NCBI GenBank assembly: GCA_900759435.1
Contig: CAAEVD010000069.1
Coordinates: forward strand, 1-6,684
Reading direction: 5' to 3'
DNA: 6,684 nt
From: an uncultured Collinsella sp.
GTDB taxonomy: Bacteria > Actinomycetota > Coriobacteriia > Coriobacteriales > Coriobacteriaceae
The position numbers and the translations under genes were made by a program. Of this stretch, positions 4,843-6,684 are shown one piece after another (position 1 is the first letter of the stretch; the number at the start of each line of letters is the position of its first letter). The notes beneath the pieces are model-generated. The model saw nothing but the letters and a program-made list of their open reading frames with translations. It searched no databases and was not told where the DNA came from.

Positions 4843-5949
4843 ATGACCATGTTCGCACGCGATCTTTCCGTTGCGCGCTATCGCAGCTTCGACAGTTACC
4901 GCCTTGCCTTGAGCGACGGTGTGACAGTGCTCGCAGGCCCCAACGCGGCGGGAAAGACCAACCTCATAGAGGCGCTGCAGCTGCTGACGAGTGGCGCCTC
5001 GTTTAGGCATCCGACCGCAGCCGAGCTCGTGCACGACGGCGTGGGCTCATGCAAGGTCGAGCTGAGGCTCGAAGGTGACGGGCGCGTGCTGGACATGGGG
5101 CTGAGCGTGGAAGACGGCAAGCGTTCGTTTAGCCGCAACGGCAAGCGCTGCGCTGCGTCCGGCGTGCGCGGGGTGCTGCCGAGCGTTCTGTTTTGTCCGG
5201 ACCACCTGGATATGGTCAAGCGTGGGGCCAGCGTGCGCCGCGCCGCACTTGATGACTTTGGCGTTCAGTTGAGTGCGCGCTATGCCGATTTGGCTAGTGC
5301 CTACGGGCGCTGCGTGACCCAGCGCAATGCCCTGCTCAAGGAGACCTGGTGCTGCCGCGAGATGCTCGGCGCCTGGAACGAATCTATTGCCCGCGCCGGT
5401 TCGGCCCTGCTTGTGCATCGCCTATCCCTGCTCGACCGGCTGTCGGGCCATGTGCGCGACGCCTATGGTCGCGTGGCATCCGGCGAGCCCGCCGGCGTGT
5501 CCTATGTGTCCACGCTTGGCGACCTGCCTCGCACCGAGGATCGCGACGAGCTCAGGGGCTGGGCGTATGAGCACATGCTCTCGGCGCTCGATGAGCGCGC
5601 CGACGAGGAGATCCGCCGCGGCGTGACGCTCGTTGGTCCGCATCGCGACGAGATTGAGTTTTCCGTCGCGGGTCGATCGGCTCGTTCATTTGCCAGCCAG
5701 GGCCAGCAGCGAACGCTGGTGCTTGCCTGGAAGGTGGCGGAAGTGGCCGTGGCGCGCGATATCCTGGGCACTGCGCCGCTGCTGCTTTTGGACGACGTGA
5801 TGAGCGAGCTCGACGCCCGCCGCCGAGGCGCTTTTCTACAGCTGATCGGTGATGATATCCAGACAGTCATAACCACCACCAATCTGGGGTATTTTACCGA
5901 TGGCCTGCTTGATCGAGCCAAGGTGGTGAACATGGGTGAGACGTGCTAA
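4843..5949 (+). CDS. recF: DNA replication and repair protein RecF
   Basis: RecF is an ABC-type ATPase that, with RecO and RecR, helps load RecA at single-stranded gaps and stalled forks. The 368-residue protein has the usual length. It starts with the typical ARDLSVARYRSF strand, followed by Walker A GPNAAGKT (32-39), the ABC signature SQGQQRT (285-291), and Walker B LLLLDDV with D317 and D318, then MSELDARRR (D-loop). The region between is the usual lobe II helical insert. There is no recognisable Shine-Dalgarno before ATG 4843 (or the alternative ATG at 4849), and dnaN ends eight bases upstream, so translation is probably coupled to dnaN. The 3' end overlaps the next gene by 14 bases. Confidence 0.95.
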   Translation: MTMFARDLSVARYRSFDSYRLALSDGVTVLAGPNAAGKTNLIEALQLLTSGASFRHPTAAELVHDGVGSCKVELRLEGDGRVLDMGLSVEDGKRSFSRNGKRCAASGVRGVLPSVLFCPDHLDMVKRGASVRRAALDDFGVQLSARYADLASAYGRCVTQRNALLKETWCCREMLGAWNESIARAGSALLVHRLSLLDRLSGHVRDAYGRVASGEPAGVSYVSTLGDLPRTEDRDELRGWAYEHMLSALDERADEEIRRGVTLVGPHRDEIEFSVAGRSARSFASQGQQRTLVLAWKVAEVAVARDILGTAPLLLLDDVMSELDARRRGAFLQLIGDDIQTVITTTNLGYFTDGLLDRAKVVNMGETC

Positions 5950-6499
5950 TTACGAGCGCGAGAACGGAACGGTTGCCTTTGGCGGCTTTTTGGATGCCGA
6001 GCGCCAGCGCATCCTGGCGGCCGCGACACCTGAACGCCGTGCGCAGATGGAGGCTGCGGAGGAATCTCGTGCGGTCTATCGCGCCTGGAATGCGGTGTGC
6101 TCGGGCACGCGCGAGGGACGCCATGTGACGGGCCTGCGCTACCTGCCCGAGTCCAACGAACTGCTGGTGTACCTCGATTCGCCCTCATGGACGCAGGAGA
6201 TGACCCTTTTGCGCGAGATTATCCGCGCGCGCATGGAGCGCGCCGGCGCGCACATCGACGGCCTGGTGTTCAAGACGACCGCCCCCGGCCACACGCCGCC
6301 CGCTGCCAAAGAGCGCCTGCGTCCGGCCGTGGCCGAGCGTCCGTCGGCTCCGCATGCCGACCTCAGCGAGTCCGAGCGTGCCGAGATCGAGCACCAAGTG
6401 GCACCCATCGAGGACCAAAAACTGTGCGAGGCCCTCGAGAACGCCATGAGAGCCAGTGCCGAGTGGGCCAAGGGCGTGCAGAGCAAAAAAGAGCCTTAA
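5936..6499 (+). CDS. dciA: DUF721 / DciA-like protein, probable replicative helicase loader factor
   Basis: A 187-residue protein whose middle part (about residues 40-114) matches the DUF721 (DciA) family: VTGLRYLPESNELLVYLDSP, then SWTQEMTLLREIIRARM and IDGLVFKT. DciA proteins interact with the replicative helicase DnaB and are thought to replace DnaC-type loaders in many bacteria. The same gene position, between recF and gyrB, is known in mycobacteria (Rv0004). Residues about 115-187 are a charged, probably flexible tail. The GTG start at 5936 lies inside the end of recF (14-base overlap) and is preceded by AGGTGG at 5921-5926, consistent with coupled translation. The domain assignment is firm; the helicase-loading role is inferred from the family. 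Confidence 0.85.
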   Translation: MRRANYERENGTVAFGGFLDAERQRILAAATPERRAQMEAAEESRAVYRAWNAVCSGTREGRHVTGLRYLPESNELLVYLDSPSWTQEMTLLREIIRARMERAGAHIDGLVFKTTAPGHTPPAAKERLRPAVAERPSAPHADLSESERAEIEHQVAPIEDQKLCEALENAMRASAEWAKGVQSKKEP

Positions 6500-6525
6500 A
6501 TCGCATCTGGTGGCCTTGTAGAGCC

Positions 6526-6555
6526 AAATACCCTCGTTCCCGAGGGTATTTTTTT
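6526..6555 (+). terminator. Intrinsic terminator after dciA
   Basis: AAATACCCTCG (6526-6536) and CGAGGGTATTT (6541-6551) form a perfect 11-bp stem around the loop TTCC, with a run of seven T from 6549 to 6555. It lies 27 bases after the dciA stop codon and should end the dnaA-dnaN-recF-dciA transcripts. The opposite strand lacks a good T-run, so it acts mainly in the plus direction. Confidence 0.92.
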
Positions 6556-6579
6556 ACGATAAACTAGTAAGGCTATACA
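6551..6579 (+). promoter_or_regulatory. Possible gyrB promoter
   Basis: TATACA (6574-6579) is a reasonable -10 box, with only weak -35 candidates: TTTTTA at 6551-6556 (17-base spacing) or TTTACG at 6553-6558 (15-base spacing). A promoter is expected here because a strong terminator separates gyrB from the genes before it. The -35 candidates overlap the T-run of that terminator. Confidence 0.4.
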
Positions 6580-6604
6580 CATTTTCTTAACTGAAGGAGG
6601 ACGT

Positions 6605-6684
6605 GTGGCAAACGAAAACGATTACGATGGCGGCGAGATTAAGATTCTCGAAGGTCTCGAGGCCGTTCGTAAGCGCCCGGGCAT
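6605..6684 (+). CDS. gyrB: DNA gyrase subunit B, N-terminal part (runs off the window)
   Basis: The last 80 bases encode [26 protein letters not shown], containing the [16 protein letters not shown] segment conserved at the N-terminus of GyrB and ParE, where the GHKL ATPase domain begins. The location directly after recF and DUF721 favours gyrB over parE. GyrB is the ATPase subunit of gyrase, which introduces negative supercoils. The GTG start at 6605 is preceded by AAGGAGG (6594-6600) four bases away; the GTG at 6603 is in another frame that gives no gyrase sequence. The rest of the gene is outside the window. Confidence 0.95.
   Translation, partial: MANENDYDGGEIKILEGLEAVRKRPG

Noticed and set aside
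4936..4959. RecF Walker A with Ala instead of Gly (GPNAAGKT) as a defect
   Set aside because: RecF proteins commonly vary at this position (for example GENAQGKT), and the essential Gly-Lys-Thr is intact.

Overview
The window is a chromosomal replication-origin region in the order rpmH (minus strand, partial) - GHKL ATPase/winged-helix gene - dnaA - dnaN - recF - DUF721/dciA - gyrB (partial). Everything except rpmH runs on the plus strand. The high-GC coding sequence, the DUF721 gene between recF and gyrB (the arrangement known from actinobacteria), the divergent DnaA and the extra ATPase gene ahead of dnaA suggest an actinobacterium of class Coriobacteriia, perhaps Collinsella or a relative. 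That taxonomic placement is inference from gene content and was not tested by a search.

Layout. Positions 1-57 hold the start of ribosomal protein L34 on the minus strand, with its own strong promoter (130-159) and a leader hairpin (86-103). Positions 241-402 hold a first cluster of DnaA-box-like 9-mers with a core close to TTTTC(A/G)ACA rather than the classical TTATCCACA. Positions 403-1755 encode a soluble GHKL-type ATPase joined by a long Gln/Pro/Met/Tyr-rich linker to a C-terminal winged helix. After 15 bases comes dnaA (1771-3492), which carries a parS-like site in its linker-coding part (2106-2121). Positions 3493-3730 hold a second box cluster, then a run of DnaA-trio-like triplets and an 84% A+T stretch, the likely unwinding site. 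dnaN, recF and dciA follow almost without gaps (8 bases, then a 14-base overlap), ended by a strong intrinsic terminator (6526-6555). gyrB then starts with its own ribosome binding site.

How it works together. The box/trio/AT-rich layout indicates a bipartite oriC, with one lobe upstream of the ATPase gene and one between dnaA and dnaN. DnaA would bind both lobes and open the DNA next to dnaN. DnaN is the sliding clamp, RecF acts in gap repair, the DciA-like protein probably helps load the replicative helicase, and GyrB removes supercoils. The parS-like site would connect the origin to ParB-based segregation.

The most interesting parts are the uncharacterised ATPase gene inside the origin, the apparent co-divergence of the DnaA DNA-reading residues and its boxes, the parS-like site inside dnaA, and the DnaA-trio-like array.
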